The position numbers and the translations under genes were made by a program. Shown here in pieces: positions 1 to 11,512 of a stretch of 64,000 nt of DNA (position 1 is the stretch's first letter; the number at the start of each line of letters is the position of its first letter). Source of the stretch: Terramyces sp. JEL0728 (lineage: Eukaryota; Chytridiomycota; Chytridiomycetes; Rhizophydiales; Terramycetaceae); NCBI GenBank assembly GCA_027603945.1, contig JADIIU010000021.1, positions 1-64,000 on the forward strand. The letters are read 5' to 3'. Below the pieces are notes generated by a model. It saw only the letters and a list, made by a program, of their open reading frames with translations. It made no database searches and had not been told where the DNA came from.

Positions 1-840
1 AGCTGCTCTCATTTTGGAAAAAAAAAAGATATTTTCCGACCCAACAATTTTCATTCTCCTTAAATAATTGGAATTGTATTTTTGATCTGCAATCTCTTTA
101 CTCTATTTAAATAATGGTTGGAAACGATTGCTTATCCACCTGTGTGTTACTTACAAAATAGTCTTTGCGAGATATCTCAAATATACTTTCAAATACAGCA
201 GTGCATGATACAATTTTGTGCACCGCAGAAGCTTCCTAATGTTGATTGGTATCACAGTATTCTAAACGAGATTCCATTAAACTTGCCTTAACCCTATGAT
301 GTAGAGTATCCGAGCTTAAATCATGAGTGGAATCCACATACAAAAAAGTATCAAAATCACAAGGTGTTCAAGTGATTTGCACTAGAAATCACAAAGGATA
401 GTACTATAAGGAGCCGGTTGTTTCCAGGTCTCTGCAGATTTGCGTAATGATTAACTAGCTTATCAAGGACCTACAACTCAAATTTTACCTCCAAAATAAA
501 AAAACATCTTTTTAGGATAGTACGGCTGTTGCATCATGACTACTAAAAGAATGTCGTGCAACTAATCACAAATAGTCTGACAAATTTGCATGGGGGTTGA
601 CAAGCCAAGTCTGGAACCTGTCAAAATTTAAAAATGGAATTATCAACGAAAAACAAGAAACAGAGAAATGCTCTTTCAATAAATGGCTACACCCGATAGA
701 TATTGAGCTCATGTACCTTTTATTTATTTTGATTCAGCTGTTTCTCTGATTTGATCGGAATGAGCCAAACATAACGAGCCTGCGCATCACACTGATCAGC
801 TATTTCCAAAACAATTCCCGATTTTATTTTCATAAACTTA
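1..840. other. intergenic, no gene recognised
   Basis: No open frame on either strand here has coding character, and no exon chain joined by the local 19-20 nt introns could be built. The sequence is AT-rich. The distal part may be the flank of a gene outside the window, and the last 100 or so bases are the presumed promoter of the gene that starts at 841. Confidence 0.5.
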
Positions 841-1854
841 ATGTACAGTGTATTCTTTCTGATATCTGTTTGCCTTGCAATAAAATACAACGGATTCGAT
901 GTAAAACAAGATAACTTTGGAATTGTTTTTGGACTCAAGTGCGGATTTACCAACCAGCCATACACCAGCATGCCTTCACTTGATACACAATGTGGTCCTG
1001 CTTGTAAAGCAGATCCTACTTGTACCCATTTCACGTTCAATCCAAATTTGCTGCAGTGTTATTTCCTCAGTGGCCCTGTCCAGAGCGATACAATTATTGT
1101 TTCTTCAATCCCGTCTACGAGTGACCATGTTGATCCTAATTGCGGGTTTGTTCTTGCAAAGAATCCACAATGCCCGGTTAACGGCGATTCTATCACTTGC
1201 TCCACTGCGACTGTGGATAACGATGGCCCAGCCCCTGCTGTTACCACCCTTCAAACAACTCCACAACAAACTAATCAACCAGATACACAGCAGAATACTA
1301 GGCAACAAAGCGCGCCAACATTTGTACCTGGAAACGAAAACGGACGCCTGCCATCACCCATTCCGACTCAACCATCAGAACAGCCAATATACGGATCATT
1401 CTTTGATGCTAAATTCATTGTGATTTCCGTAGCGGTCAGCTTCATTCTACTGTTCCTTGTAATCCTAAAGTTTATTGTAATTAGAAAACGCAACCCAATC
1501 AAAGATGCGCCAGTGGATTACAATCCCGCAAGAGATACAAAATCAGATTTATATCCTGAAAAACAAGATACTGTAACTGAACCAAAGGTATCCCTCCTTC
1601 ACAAGAGTCTGGGCAAATGGTCATTATTTTCTAGAGACTCTGACTTATTCAAAAGGGAATCGAATGAAGATTCGTTCGATGATTCATTTGTGCACTTCAA
1701 TAGCGAGCTGTCAGAAGTCACCGTTGACAAGAGCCAGGAAAAGACCTTTTACTATAAAACAAAGGAAGAACCGCATCTCAGCAATTTGCTGTTGAATCCA
1801 ATGGCGCTGTTTTCCATTCAAGAGCCTAAAGTCACTTCTGTAAGTGACCCATAG
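841..1854 (+). CDS. single-pass membrane protein with PAN/apple-like ectodomain
   Basis: A 337-residue intronless protein of unknown specific function. Residues 1-13 form a hydrophobic signal peptide. Residues 34-120 are cysteine-rich (C34, C51, C55, C61, C73, C101, C111, C120); the block from C34 to C73 resembles a PAN/apple module, a fold used in extracellular binding. Residues 130-185 are a Thr/Gln/Pro-rich stalk. Residues 191-214 are a transmembrane helix followed by the basic stop-transfer sequence RKR. The cytoplasmic tail (about 120 residues) is acidic and Ser-rich with no known domain. The ATG at 841 is chosen because it starts the signal peptide directly. A cell-surface receptor or adhesin is the simplest reading; the apple assignment is by cysteine spacing only. 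Confidence 0.75.
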   Translation: MYSVFFLISVCLAIKYNGFDVKQDNFGIVFGLKCGFTNQPYTSMPSLDTQCGPACKADPTCTHFTFNPNLLQCYFLSGPVQSDTIIVSSIPSTSDHVDPNCGFVLAKNPQCPVNGDSITCSTATVDNDGPAPAVTTLQTTPQQTNQPDTQQNTRQQSAPTFVPGNENGRLPSPIPTQPSEQPIYGSFFDAKFIVISVAVSFILLFLVILKFIVIRKRNPIKDAPVDYNPARDTKSDLYPEKQDTVTEPKVSLLHKSLGKWSLFSRDSDLFKRESNEDSFDDSFVHFNSELSEVTVDKSQEKTFYYKTKEEPHLSNLLLNPMALFSIQEPKVTSVSDP

Positions 1855-1910
1855 GGTATTATATAAAATAAACCTGTAAATTAAATTACTTTAGCACCAA
1901 GCACTGTTTA

Positions 1911-4900
1911 TTACCAATCATATTCAAACCGTTCCAGCTGCTCAAGATTCAGATTAACGTCCTTTTGAACTTTTTTGCGCATATAGAAAATTGGACAATC
2001 TTGCGATGTGCATAGTACTTCTTGGACAAGCGATCCTTGGCAAGCTTGGCACTGGGTCCATAGCTGTGCGTAAAGTTTGCTATTTTGATCGAATTGGTGG
2101 ACAGTTTTGCTGTAGAGTTCCGGGAGTTGTTCTTCACAGTGGTCGCACACTGCCTTTTTTGTTTTCAGGGGAGTTTTGCATCCCATACAAGTATTGCTCT
2201 TGATGGCAAATTTCATCAGTGCTCCGCTGGTTGGTGCTGCAACCGAAACTGTACGTGTGTGATTACCAACTAGATTAAATAAAAATACCCAACAAGGAAT
2301 TGGCTTTTTCTCCCATCACAGGTTCAAAGATACGCATGAGAGGTTTAGACAACTGGTTGTCCAAATAATACTTTGTGTCAATAGGCAAATTGTTTTCAAG
2401 CACATAAATCGGATCCTCTGCCTTTTCGTAAGCCGCTGCTGCTTTGGTTCCTTTAATAATAACATAGGAAACACGATCGCCAATTGCAGGTGCAGATCCA
2501 GCATCTCTTTTACGCATCCGTTCAGCCAACTCATTGTGCGCTTGTTTGGCGGCATACTCTTGTTTGCCCAAAGCCTTTGAAATAACAAGCAACGATAAAT
2601 CCACTTTGTTTTGCAGCAAATCGGCAATGGTTTCCTTTACATATTCAACCGCACCTTCACGATCACGATCTATTAGCAGTTTGCGCAAACAAGTTTCAAT
2701 GACAATAGAAACAAGTCTGCAACTATCTCTACGCACGGTTTCAATCCCTTTGGCGTCCATTTTGTCGTGCTTGTCAGGCTTGGTCCAGTATAATCCAGCA
2801 TATCTCTTCTTGTTGATTAGCAGGTATGGGAAATATACTTTTTCAAAATCAAGGTTAATGGGACGCTTGAATTCCTTTGTTACCAGCTCAGCAGCTTCTC
2901 TCCCTAGTCTCATTGCTTCCTCAACTCTGTCAGTCCCAAACTTAACCATGATTGAATCAGTATCGCCGTAAATGACTCTGGCATCGTATTCATATCCATT
3001 TTCAATTGTATACTGTGCTTCTACTACCTGTTTGGATTTTTCAATCATCACTCTGCCAAAGGCGGTTACACTACTACTAATCGCTAACAGCGGAAGTTTA
3101 CCAATAGTAGCGCCAGTGAAACCATACACAGAGTTGGCACTAATCTACATTAGGAAAAAGCACCTTGAGTGCGAGTTGTCTGCCATCCAACACAGCCCTC
3201 TTGAACGGATCGCTTTCTTTTTTCAAATCACTCTTGGCCTTCTTACGGGCTTGAAGTAAATCTTCCAAAATAGTCGGTAGCAATCCTTTTCGGACACTTG
3301 CTTTCAAAAAGATATCTAGATAAATAATAAATCACCATTGTTTGGAGTTACAATATAGTCATTTTCAGTCAATCCAAATCGGGCCGCGTGAGACTTGTCT
3401 TGGATCCAAGAAGAATAACATAGATTGTGCGCCATCATAATCGATGGATACAAACTGGTGAAATCCAATGTGGCAATAGGAACCTGGTAGAACCCTTTCT
3501 CGGGTTCAATTACAGTCGCACCTTCATACTGTTCATCGGTACCTTCAATTTCCATTGCTGGAATCACCAAGCCCTCGGATACAGCTTTACGGAATAGCTG
3601 TGAGACGACTTTAATTTGCTGCCCTCTAGTCAAGAGATAGTTAAAGTTGACACCAGTTACACGAGCCATTTCAATATAATTGATTACAATCATTAGTTTA
3701 TCAATCAATCTCTGGGGTAGGTATGCATCCTTTAGACAGTAAACAGCCAGTCTCTTTCGCGTTTCTTCATTTCCATTTTGAAGGTCAGTGATAATAGAGT
3801 AATGTACGTCCTCTTTCTGTTCGCCAAGGAAATGGGCAGAAACAGAATTAAGCGAGTAACTTCTTAGTTTATGATCTCTTTGCATGTACATGAGCACATC
3901 CAGTTGAATACGTCCATCGGTGTTGATACTCTTTGAATTTCTAGTTCCGTAGGCTTTGGAAGAGAATTGTGTATCTTTGGCCACAGTTTTAATATTGTTA
4001 ATTCTACCAAGATATGGAAAGTTATCCAATTTCAATGCAATCGCGCGGTCTAATAGGTATGGCAAATCGAAACCATTAATGTTATAGCCTAGATTACCAA
4101 TAATTACCGGTAAGGATATCAGGATCAGCTTCTCTGATAAATCTAGCCCATTCCATCAGTAAATCTTGTTCATTGTCAAATGACAGTACGTGGCTTCCAG
4201 GTATATGCGCACAAGATCCAAGAGTAAAGATATTCTTGATTAATGGCTTTGATTGCCCTTGTACGGTGATAATATTGGCAATCTGGATCACAGGGTCAAT
4301 TGCAGGGTCAGGGAAAACCCCTTTTCTGCCAGCACATTCAATATCAAAGGACAAGATTCGTAACGGCGCAATTTTGCTCCACTCTTCCTCAGGCTGATGT
4401 GCAATGATATCCTTGATGTTTACATCGACTTCGTACTGGCAGTTGCTGGTGGTCTTTGCAGTTGTATAGTTTCGTAGTTCGACCCAGCTCATTCCTTGAA
4501 TTTGCGTGTCAATCATGAATCGCAACGGGTACGGAATATTGGATTCAAAAGTTTGGAAGCAGGATACCTGTCCTAAAGAAGGGACATTGAAGCCATCTTT
4601 GAACGCTCTCTTGCATGGAGCAATAAACGATTGCATTCTTTCTTAGATATTCAATACCTTAATTTGATCAAGAGAAACATTGATTTTGTTTGATATCCAT
4701 AAATATTTGCTTTATCTTTAATCTCTACAGAAATGACATTCTTTCCTCCAATTTTAGCTTTTGGTATCCTGGAATTTAGTGCAGCCTTGTTAATAATTAG
4801 TTACATCCAGAGCACTACTGAAAGCTGATATATGAGCAAAGGTAAAGCCAGATGGAGCTGGAATATAGAGGTAAGGAAATCCACCATGGACATGGCAGAG

Positions 4901-5059
4901 GACCGAATGCCCTTCTTCAGTGATACCAAACATGCGAATTAGTGATTGCTCGCCAAACGACCTGCTGCCAAGGTAATCTTCCACCTCAATTTGCTGGAAT
5001 ATTAACGGTTTATTCGTATCTAGTTTTTGAAACGGTCTTTTCCATTCCTGATCTGACAT
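1911..5059 (-). CDS. POL3: DNA polymerase delta catalytic subunit
   Basis: Catalytic subunit of the replicative polymerase delta, acting in the nucleus on the lagging strand and in repair. Seven exons join in frame to 1010 residues, the usual family length. Introns: 4786-4804, 4638-4657, 4089-4107, 3316-3335, 3145-3163 and 2270-2288, all 19 or 20 nt. The 3'-5' exonuclease motif (FDIE, residues 225-228), polymerase motif A ([10 protein letters not shown], 513-522), [11 protein letters not shown] and motif C (YGDTDS, 665-670) are intact. The C terminus keeps two cysteine modules: a CxxC pair plus CDHC (zinc), then CQAC and CTSQDC (iron-sulfur binding, joins the B subunit). The start at 5059 gives the normal N terminus. 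Exon joints restore conserved strings such as [12 protein letters not shown], so the model is firm. Confidence 0.97.
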
Positions 5060-5197
5060 TTGAATGACAACTTTCGGACTCTGCTTGGATCAAGACTCTG
5101 GACAAGCCAAAACATACCGCTACACCTCTCCGATCACAAGTCATGTTGGTGCTCGTAACTTTTTGGTTCAGCGAATGTACCGCATGGAAGGTATATA

Positions 5198-6073
5198 TTA
5201 CGTAATAAAATCAACCATTCGATTATACCAAGATTCAAACCCACAACACTCGCCATGTCCGCAATCAACAATACAAATTTCTTTAGGGCCACGGTAGCAC
5301 TTGTAGAGCTCAGTCGACTGGTAAACCAATGTGAGCACATCTTTTTCACATCCAAAAACAAGCAACTTGAATCCACTCATCTTTTCCAGCTTCTGTTTGC
5401 TATTATACTCGTGGTCCATCACGTACAACAATGAAGAAATGGGATAATCCAGTATGTAATCAAATATACTAGGTACATAGGGCTTCTTTAGATCGTGGAC
5501 TGTTTGGGCCATTGACGTAAATGTAGATTCCAGAATGATTCCAGAGATTTTAATCTTGTTTTCAATCAAATGTTCGGCAAGTCCCAAGCAAATCCCTCCT
5601 CCCAAGCTCTGGCCGTAAAGGTACAAGGTGTCTGGTATATTAAAGTGTTTTTTTGCGTATTCGTAAACGCTGATGGCGTCTTGTTTCATCCTGGCTTCGG
5701 TTGGATGCTGCCCATTCTTTCTGTACATGAACATTAGTATATTTACATTGATTGCGGACTGGATGTACCGAAACACCGACTCTGGCGGTTCAGTTACTCC
5801 GTTGCCATTGAAATAAAAGAGCAACTTGTCTGCAAAGATGTTGTAGTAGAACGTGTCCAGAATAATGTCGCCCGAAGGAACTTTGACTGATCCACGGATT
5901 TCTGTTGGTTCGTAAGCGTATGGGTACATCAACTCCAGAATAACTTGAGGGGTCTGCATTGAAAAAAAGCAAGAATTTTGGACACTTGCAGGTAGGATAT
6001 ACATATAAATACTTACTAGCTCGTGTAATGCCCCAGAACAACTAACCACCACGGGTCGGCCGATATTTTTCAC
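5198..6073 (-). CDS. alpha/beta hydrolase, ABHD13/BEM46-like
   Basis: Serine hydrolase of the alpha/beta fold, closest in pattern to the BEM46/ABHD12-13 group; the substrate is unknown. Up to 291 residues. The oxyanion-hole strand FYFNGNG lies near residue 90, the nucleophile elbow GQSLGGG has Ser156, the acid is probably Asp245 and the catalytic His is H273 in CGHGE. The N terminus is uncertain. Residues 20-40 are encoded by 63 nt that begin GTAAGT and end with a pyrimidine tract and CAG, so this could be one longer in-frame intron. Alternatively Met39 (5959) could be the start, which would leave a 126 bp rather than a 12 bp gap to the divergent neighbour. The core domain is certain; the first 40 residues are not. 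Confidence 0.85.
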   Translation of the reverse strand: MKNIGRPVVVSCSGALHELVSIYMYILPASVQNSCFFSMQTPQVILELMYPYAYEPTEIRGSVKVPSGDIILDTFYYNIFADKLLFYFNGNGVTEPPESVFRYIQSAINVNILMFMYRKNGQHPTEARMKQDAISVYEYAKKHFNIPDTLYLYGQSLGGGICLGLAEHLIENKIKISGIILESTFTSMAQTVHDLKKPYVPSIFDYILDYPISSLLYVMDHEYNSKQKLEKMSGFKLLVFGCEKDVLTLVYQSTELYKCYRGPKEICIVDCGHGECCGFESWYNRMVDFIT

Positions 6074-6085
6074 CTCTTAACCAAA

Positions 6086-6520
6086 ATGAATGATCAAGTA
6101 TTCAAAGAAGCAAGCAGAGTAACTCTTGGGTTTGTGGGCTCCTTCTTATTCACTGTTGCAATCCAAGTAGGATACAAAGCCAGATCAATCATTAATCATA
6201 AAGAATTGAAAAAAGCAGGAAGTAAGGAATTGTACGATCGCTACAAGGACGAAATAATGGTTCCGGTTGATAGAGCTGTGGGCAATTATCTTGAATGGCA
6301 AGGAGCATTTCTTTTGTTGTTCTGGATGAATGCCTATTTGCGTGGAACTGACATCTGGGTTGGATGGATTTACGTTGGTGTTAGAATGGCTTATCCTATG
6401 CTTGCATTGTTGGGTGGAGTAACTAGAAAAGGCGCTCAGCCATTGATCTTCCTGACTACCTTGCCTGGGTACGGCATTTTGTCATACTATGGGTATCAAA
6501 TCTACAAAGTTTTATACTAA
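6086..6520 (+). CDS. MAPEG-family membrane protein
   Basis: A 144-residue integral membrane protein of the MAPEG superfamily (microsomal glutathione S-transferase/eicosanoid enzymes), probably in the ER membrane. Four hydrophobic segments are visible, near residues 10-30, 74-90, 94-115 and 121-142. The family signature region is present: an Arg-Ala-x-x-Asn-x-x-Glu stretch before helix 2 (residues 63-70) and an Arg-x-x-Tyr in helix 3 (VRMAYP). No intron. Its start lies 12 bp from the longest possible start of the divergent hydrolase. The enzymatic activity cannot be told from sequence; glutathione transferase or peroxidase activity is the usual function in fungi. Confidence 0.75.
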   Translation: MNDQVFKEASRVTLGFVGSFLFTVAIQVGYKARSIINHKELKKAGSKELYDRYKDEIMVPVDRAVGNYLEWQGAFLLLFWMNAYLRGTDIWVGWIYVGVRMAYPMLALLGGVTRKGAQPLIFLTTLPGYGILSYYGYQIYKVLY

Positions 6521-6642
6521 TAAAGACAACCCTATCCTATCTTGATACAGGGCTACTTTGAAACGATTGATGACATTTCAAATGTCTGCCGGCGAGATCA
6601 ACACCAGAAAGCACCACACTAACTCAAATAGGTCACAAATGA

Positions 6643-8601
6643 TTAGTCTTTTATTACATCGATTACTTCAAAGTCTGGGAATGGCGAAGTCTTGATAGAC
6701 GGAGGCGGTAGTGTAGGCGGAACTTCAGGTAGTGGTTTGCTAGCCGTCCTTGTAGGAATAGGAGTGCCAGGCTCGCTCTTTGGGGGTCTTTGAATCCTAG
6801 ACTCGTTAAAGAAATCTGAAAGGCCTTTTGTGCTTGCCATCTTTGGTTTGCCTTCATCATCAAACTCCTCCCTTGGATTCAACACTTGTTTGCGGATATT
6901 GTTTGGATTCCGTTCAGGGATCGGGGTTGATGATGCTGAAGCTGCTGGTGTTGTATTGGCCTTTATTTTATCCCATTTCTTGTCAATTTTAGTTTCAGTT
7001 GGTGTAGTTGCGGGTTTAGCCACTCTTTCTATTCTAGATTCGTTAAAGAAATCAGATAGTGCTTTCGTCGCGGCTATTTTCGGCTTCTCATCTTCGTCAT
7101 CTCTTGGTTTTATATTTTTTAGGATTGGTTTCGGCAAGGGAGATGCGGTTGGGGTTTCCGTAATCTTGCCATCCAGCATTTTATCTGAAACTAGTTTCTC
7201 TGGCGATCCAATCGCTTTGTCCGGAGAGGAAAAAAGCTTTTCTGTGTTGTACTTGATATTTTCAGGTGACCCAATATTATTTGGACTTCTAGTTGGAATC
7301 TTTGGAAGTTCTCTTTCCGCTTCGCTGTGAGGGGGACGTGCTTGTTGAGGCCCACCGCCAGCAATTGGCTCTGTTTGAATTCTAATTGGAATTGGCAGAC
7401 GAGGGCTTGCATTCTTTGGCCGATCAATTCGAGATTCATTAAAGAAATCGGCAAGCGCTTTCGAATTGCCCGCCGGTTTTTTCACTGTATCGCTGAATTC
7501 TTCGTCAATCTCGTGTAAATCTGGTTCTGAGCGGATTAGTGGCGCTGTTGTATCCTTGTTTGACGACCTTCTAGTAGGAATATACACTGGTTCTTTCCTG
7601 GCAGGAACTGCTTGTCTGTCAATAATCGGAAACAGCAAATCACACTGCACAATAAAAACCATCAATAAAGCTCCACCGAATCTAATTGTTGGACTCCATA
7701 CCACTTGCAGATTATTTAAACCCATCTTGTTCACTGCGCAATTGGCTGCAATTTTGTTTAAATGCTTCAGGAACAAAGCCAAAAAATCTCGATTGATGAT
7801 TGGTAATCTTGAAATTAATGCTGCCAAATTATCCAGCAGCGCTTTGTTTTGCGCTATTGGATGGGGATCGGTAGCTTTTAAGGTATCTGGAAAAGAGCAT
7901 TCCTGTTCATTCAATGGCTGCACTAGAGCCGCAAACTGAGGCTCCAATTCATCTGTCAGAACAACCTCTGGCACTATTTTTAGATTAAAAATACATTCTC
8001 TGACGTATGCTTTAAACATGGAAGTTACTGAAGCAGAATCTGGAAGTATTTGATACAAATCCGCGTCCTGATATTGGTTGAAAATATTCCTTAATTCATT
8101 AACTTCAATTGTAGAACCAGACAGTCTATAAATTCCCAGTTCGTTAACGCCTAGCATTAGAATAAAGCACCTTTAGCTTCTATATATGAAATACACGTCT
8201 TGACAATTCGTGGGACACTGTCGTTTGCCCCTAATATTTCGTTGGAACGAGCCGTAGCATCAGCCAGCGACATTCCAAATATTGACGGGCCATTGTAAAG
8301 AGGAGATATCCCTATATTAATTCCAAAAACCTTTCTTGTACTGCGTCTGGCTTTTCTTTTCTGACCATTCCTTTGTCCTCTCCATTGCGAATTTCCTCAT
8401 CTCGTTTCCTTTCTTTGTCATTGATTTGAGAAATCCAAATTTGGTTGCTTGACTGATATCCTCTGCTGAATGCGAAGTGTTTCTGTCCTTTTTCATCATT
8501 TCGTGGACAGTGTTTAATTGTGGGTTGGAGTATTTCTGCTCTGTCGGGGAGTCCTGCGATAGATATGCATCCAGTACGTCCTCTACTTCTTCCTCTTGCA
8601 T
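6643..8601 (-). CDS. RhoGAP protein with three DFFNESRI repeats
   Basis: GTPase-activating protein for Rho-family GTPases. Three exons (introns 8312-8330 and 8151-8170, 19 and 20 nt) give 639 residues. Residues 1-95 are an acidic/helical N-terminal region. The RhoGAP domain runs from about 110 to 315: FGMSLADA marks its start, the arginine finger is R146 in GIYRLSGS, and the helix with NLQVVWSPT follows. The C-terminal half is Pro/Ser/Lys-rich and disordered. It carries three copies of an identical core, DFFNESRI, at about residues 374-380, 506-512 and 585-591, each preceded by K(A/G)L(A/S). No lipid-binding or BAR domain is seen. The repeated peptide looks like a short docking motif; its partner is unknown. 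Confidence 0.9.
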
Positions 8602-8977
8602 TCTTTTTACAATTCACGGTAGGAAAAAAGCCATCAACTCACGCCTCTTCTTGCCTCAGTGGCTTCAGTCAACAGCCCAAATAACCCCAAAGGTGTAATT
8701 CTCAAAGCCATACTCAAACAAGCTTGATGTCTTTTGATTATATTGATGGCACCAAATAACTAAGCACGGCAGTATGAATTTGCGGCCATTGTGAATCACA
8801 AGCCTAACAATTCATTCTGAATAGTGAGCCAAGTTGACGAAGGGGTGTAAATTGTAATCAGACGGGCTTCAATCCCGTCAGCGAATCGCAAGTCTCTGGA
8901 TATGAAAAGTATCCTGCCCGCAGCAATTCTATGGCCAGGCACTGTGAGTAAAATAGTTTCTTTTCGCGTCAGACACG
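8602..8977. other. divergent promoter region with a GC-rich hairpin
   Basis: This is 376 bp between two divergent starts (RhoGAP gene and kinesin-9), long for this genome. It contains a perfect 6-bp stem with a 7-nt loop at 8861-8879 and a relatively GC-rich stretch up to about 8945. No coding exon was found. An unannotated small RNA is possible but nothing identifies one. Confidence 0.4.
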
Positions 8978-11389
8978 ATGAGTAGCAATTCTAATAAATC
9001 CAAACATGTTAAAGTAATCATTAGAACCAGGCCAACCTCTGCATTCGTCCAGGATCTAATTCAATTTGGAGAAGATAAAAAAGTGTGTAGAATTAATGAT
9101 AGGGCGTACATATCCATATTCCAAAGAATGAGGAATGGGGCTATATCAATAACCAGCAAGAAAACTGGGACTTTAAATTCGACAAGATCTTGCATAACGC
9201 ATCGCAAGAAACCATGTACGAGGAGTGCGGTGTGCCGGTTATAAAGAGCGTCTTAAGCGGATACAACGGTACTTTTCAATAATATCAGCAACCGTATTGG
9301 CTTATGGACAAACAGGTGCAGGGAAAACCTTTACCATGACTGGAGCTTCCGAAAATTACAAGCATAGAGGTATTATTCCAAGGGCCATCACACATTTATT
9401 CAGAGAAATCGATGACCAGGTCAACCTCGCATTTACTGTTCGTGTCTCTTACATGGAAATATACAACGAGCAGATAATAGACTTGCTGTCGACGTTAAAT
9501 GAAGATAATGCGTTTACGGGTGACATGTTGACTGTTGCGGAGGACAAGAACAGTAGCTGTTTACTAACAAGATTCAACTTATGTCAAAGGATTGACCGTC
9601 AAGATTGCCAATAATGAAGAAGAAGCCTTGAATTTGCTGTTTGAAGGCGAGACCAATAGATCCATTGCAGAGCATCAGCTAAACAGAAACTCTTCGCGCT
9701 CGCACTGTATATTTACCGTGTATGTTGAATCAAGGTCTAGGGTTGAATCTTCTGAAAAAGTATTGACGGCAAAATTGAATCTGGTTGATCTTGCAGGTTC
9801 TGAAAGACTATCGAAAACAGAAACTAGCGGGATCACTCTAAAGGAAGCCATGTGTAACTATATATTAACTTGGATATCAATAGATCACTGACTTACTTGG
9901 AGCAGGTGATTATCGCACTGGCAGACAAGAAGAGAGAACACATCCCATTCAGACAATCCAAAATGACCCATGTGTTGCGAGATGCGTTAGGCGGAAACTG
10001 CAACACGCTCATGATTGCAAATATCTGGGGACAAAAAGAAAATATCGAAGAAACAATTTCAACGTTAAGATTTGCTACTAGAATGATGTGTGTTTCACTC
10101 TCGCCTGAAGTGAATATTCAATACGACCCTTTGGCACTGATTAAAAAGTATGAAAAGGAAATCAAGGAGCTTAAGCAAGAGCTGTCGATGCACGATACAC
10201 TGGCAAACAGATCTCATGTTCAATACGAAGCTTACACAGAGGCTCAAAGGGCAGAACTGGTAAAACAAATCAAAAGTTTTATTGAAAATGAGATGGAAGA
10301 GCCAGAGATTATAAATATCAGACATATTCGGGAAATGTTGGTTGTTTTTAGATTGCTGTACAAGAATTTGGAAGGAGAGTATGAAAGTGGGAAACCCAAA
10401 GCTGGTGTTCCGCCGCCAACAGCAGATCCAAACCGCGAAGGCAGTAGCGTAAGAAATATTAAAGTTAGCAAAACCGTAAACCAGCTGTCGTAGAAAACGA
10501 AAGAGATGAAGGTGGAGTGGGCGACGTTGAAGGCGCAGGGTTTGGCGTTGGTGTAGCGCCGTTAGGAAAGAATGCCAAAGTTTCCAATGTCCAATTCCCA
10601 AAACAACCAGCCCATAAAAAGAAAGCTACGCACCATGATGAAGGAGAGCAAGTTCTTGAGGTGCAGCTCGTTAACATTAGCAACCAGATGATCAAGATCA
10701 ATATGCTCAACAAGGAGTCCCAAACAATTTCGCAAGAAAGATTCCATTGTCGAGAGCCGAGGAATTTGAAATTTTCAAAAGAAACAAAGGAGCAGAAATG
10801 AATCGCATCTTGGCCGAAAACAAATGTACCTATATTTAATGCAGTGATCCTCAAGACTAAAAAGAAACAAGCCAGAGAACTCGCGGAAAATGTCAATGAC
10901 ATTAAGCACCAAATCGATGAACTCAAAGCAAAACTAGGAAACAAAAAAATTACGCAAAGTGATGAGAGTAAGCCAGAATTCACGCTAGATAGCCAAATTA
11001 TTATAGATCAGGAGGAATTCAACGATATCACGCATTTAAAGAAACTCAAGGACGATTACAAGAAAATGTACGAAGCACTGAAACCGCTCCGGTCTGATAT
11101 TGAATATTGCCACAGACTAACTGATCAGTGCCGTCAGAAATTGATGACAGAGTTTGAACAGTGGTACGACTCTAGTTTTGGGCCAACGCAATCCGAACAA
11201 GCAAAAAATGGTGACGACGTGTTGGATATTGGTGAAAAGTTTGATCGCTTGCAAATGGAACGCATGTCGCTTGAAGATCCAGACTCGCTGCCATTCTACA
11301 ACGCGAAAAAGAATTCTGACCGTCGAAACGTAAGAGCTGTAAAGAGAGGACTAGCCCCTGTAAAAATAGCTGCTGCAAAAGCTAAATAA
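8978..11389 (+). CDS. KIF9: kinesin-9 (KIF9-like) flagellar motor
   Basis: Plus-end microtubule motor of the kinesin-9 family, known from ciliary axonemes. Eight exons give 757 residues, close to animal KIF9. Canonical introns: 9083-9102, 9269-9288, 9553-9571, 10449-10468, 10661-10680, 10826-10844. The motor domain (residues 8-340) has the P-loop GQTGAGKT (97-104), NSSRSH, and DLAGSE. The tail matches KIF9 along its length, including AEEFEIFKRNKGAEMNRIL, EEFNDITHLKKLK and the C-terminal SLPFYNAK. One junction is odd: 20 nt must be removed at about 9850-9871 to restore the DINRSL switch II helix, but no GT-AG pair fits there; AT-AC or GT-TT boundaries would. This could be a non-canonical intron or a sequence error. 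Confidence 0.95.
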
Positions 11390-11512
11390 AACTGATATTG
11401 AATTCTCCCGTTTGTTGTCAAAGATCATCTGTGCGCGATAACCTAAAAACTGCGGTAAATCACTCTTCATTTGGAGGATTAATTTACGAGCGGGATTATT
11501 TTAAACAATTTA

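Noticed and set aside
8861..8879. Possible tRNA T-arm (hairpin with TTCAATC-like loop)
   Set aside because: The loop register puts a C-C mismatch at the conserved 53-61 pair, and no acceptor stem, D-arm or anticodon arm could be found around it.
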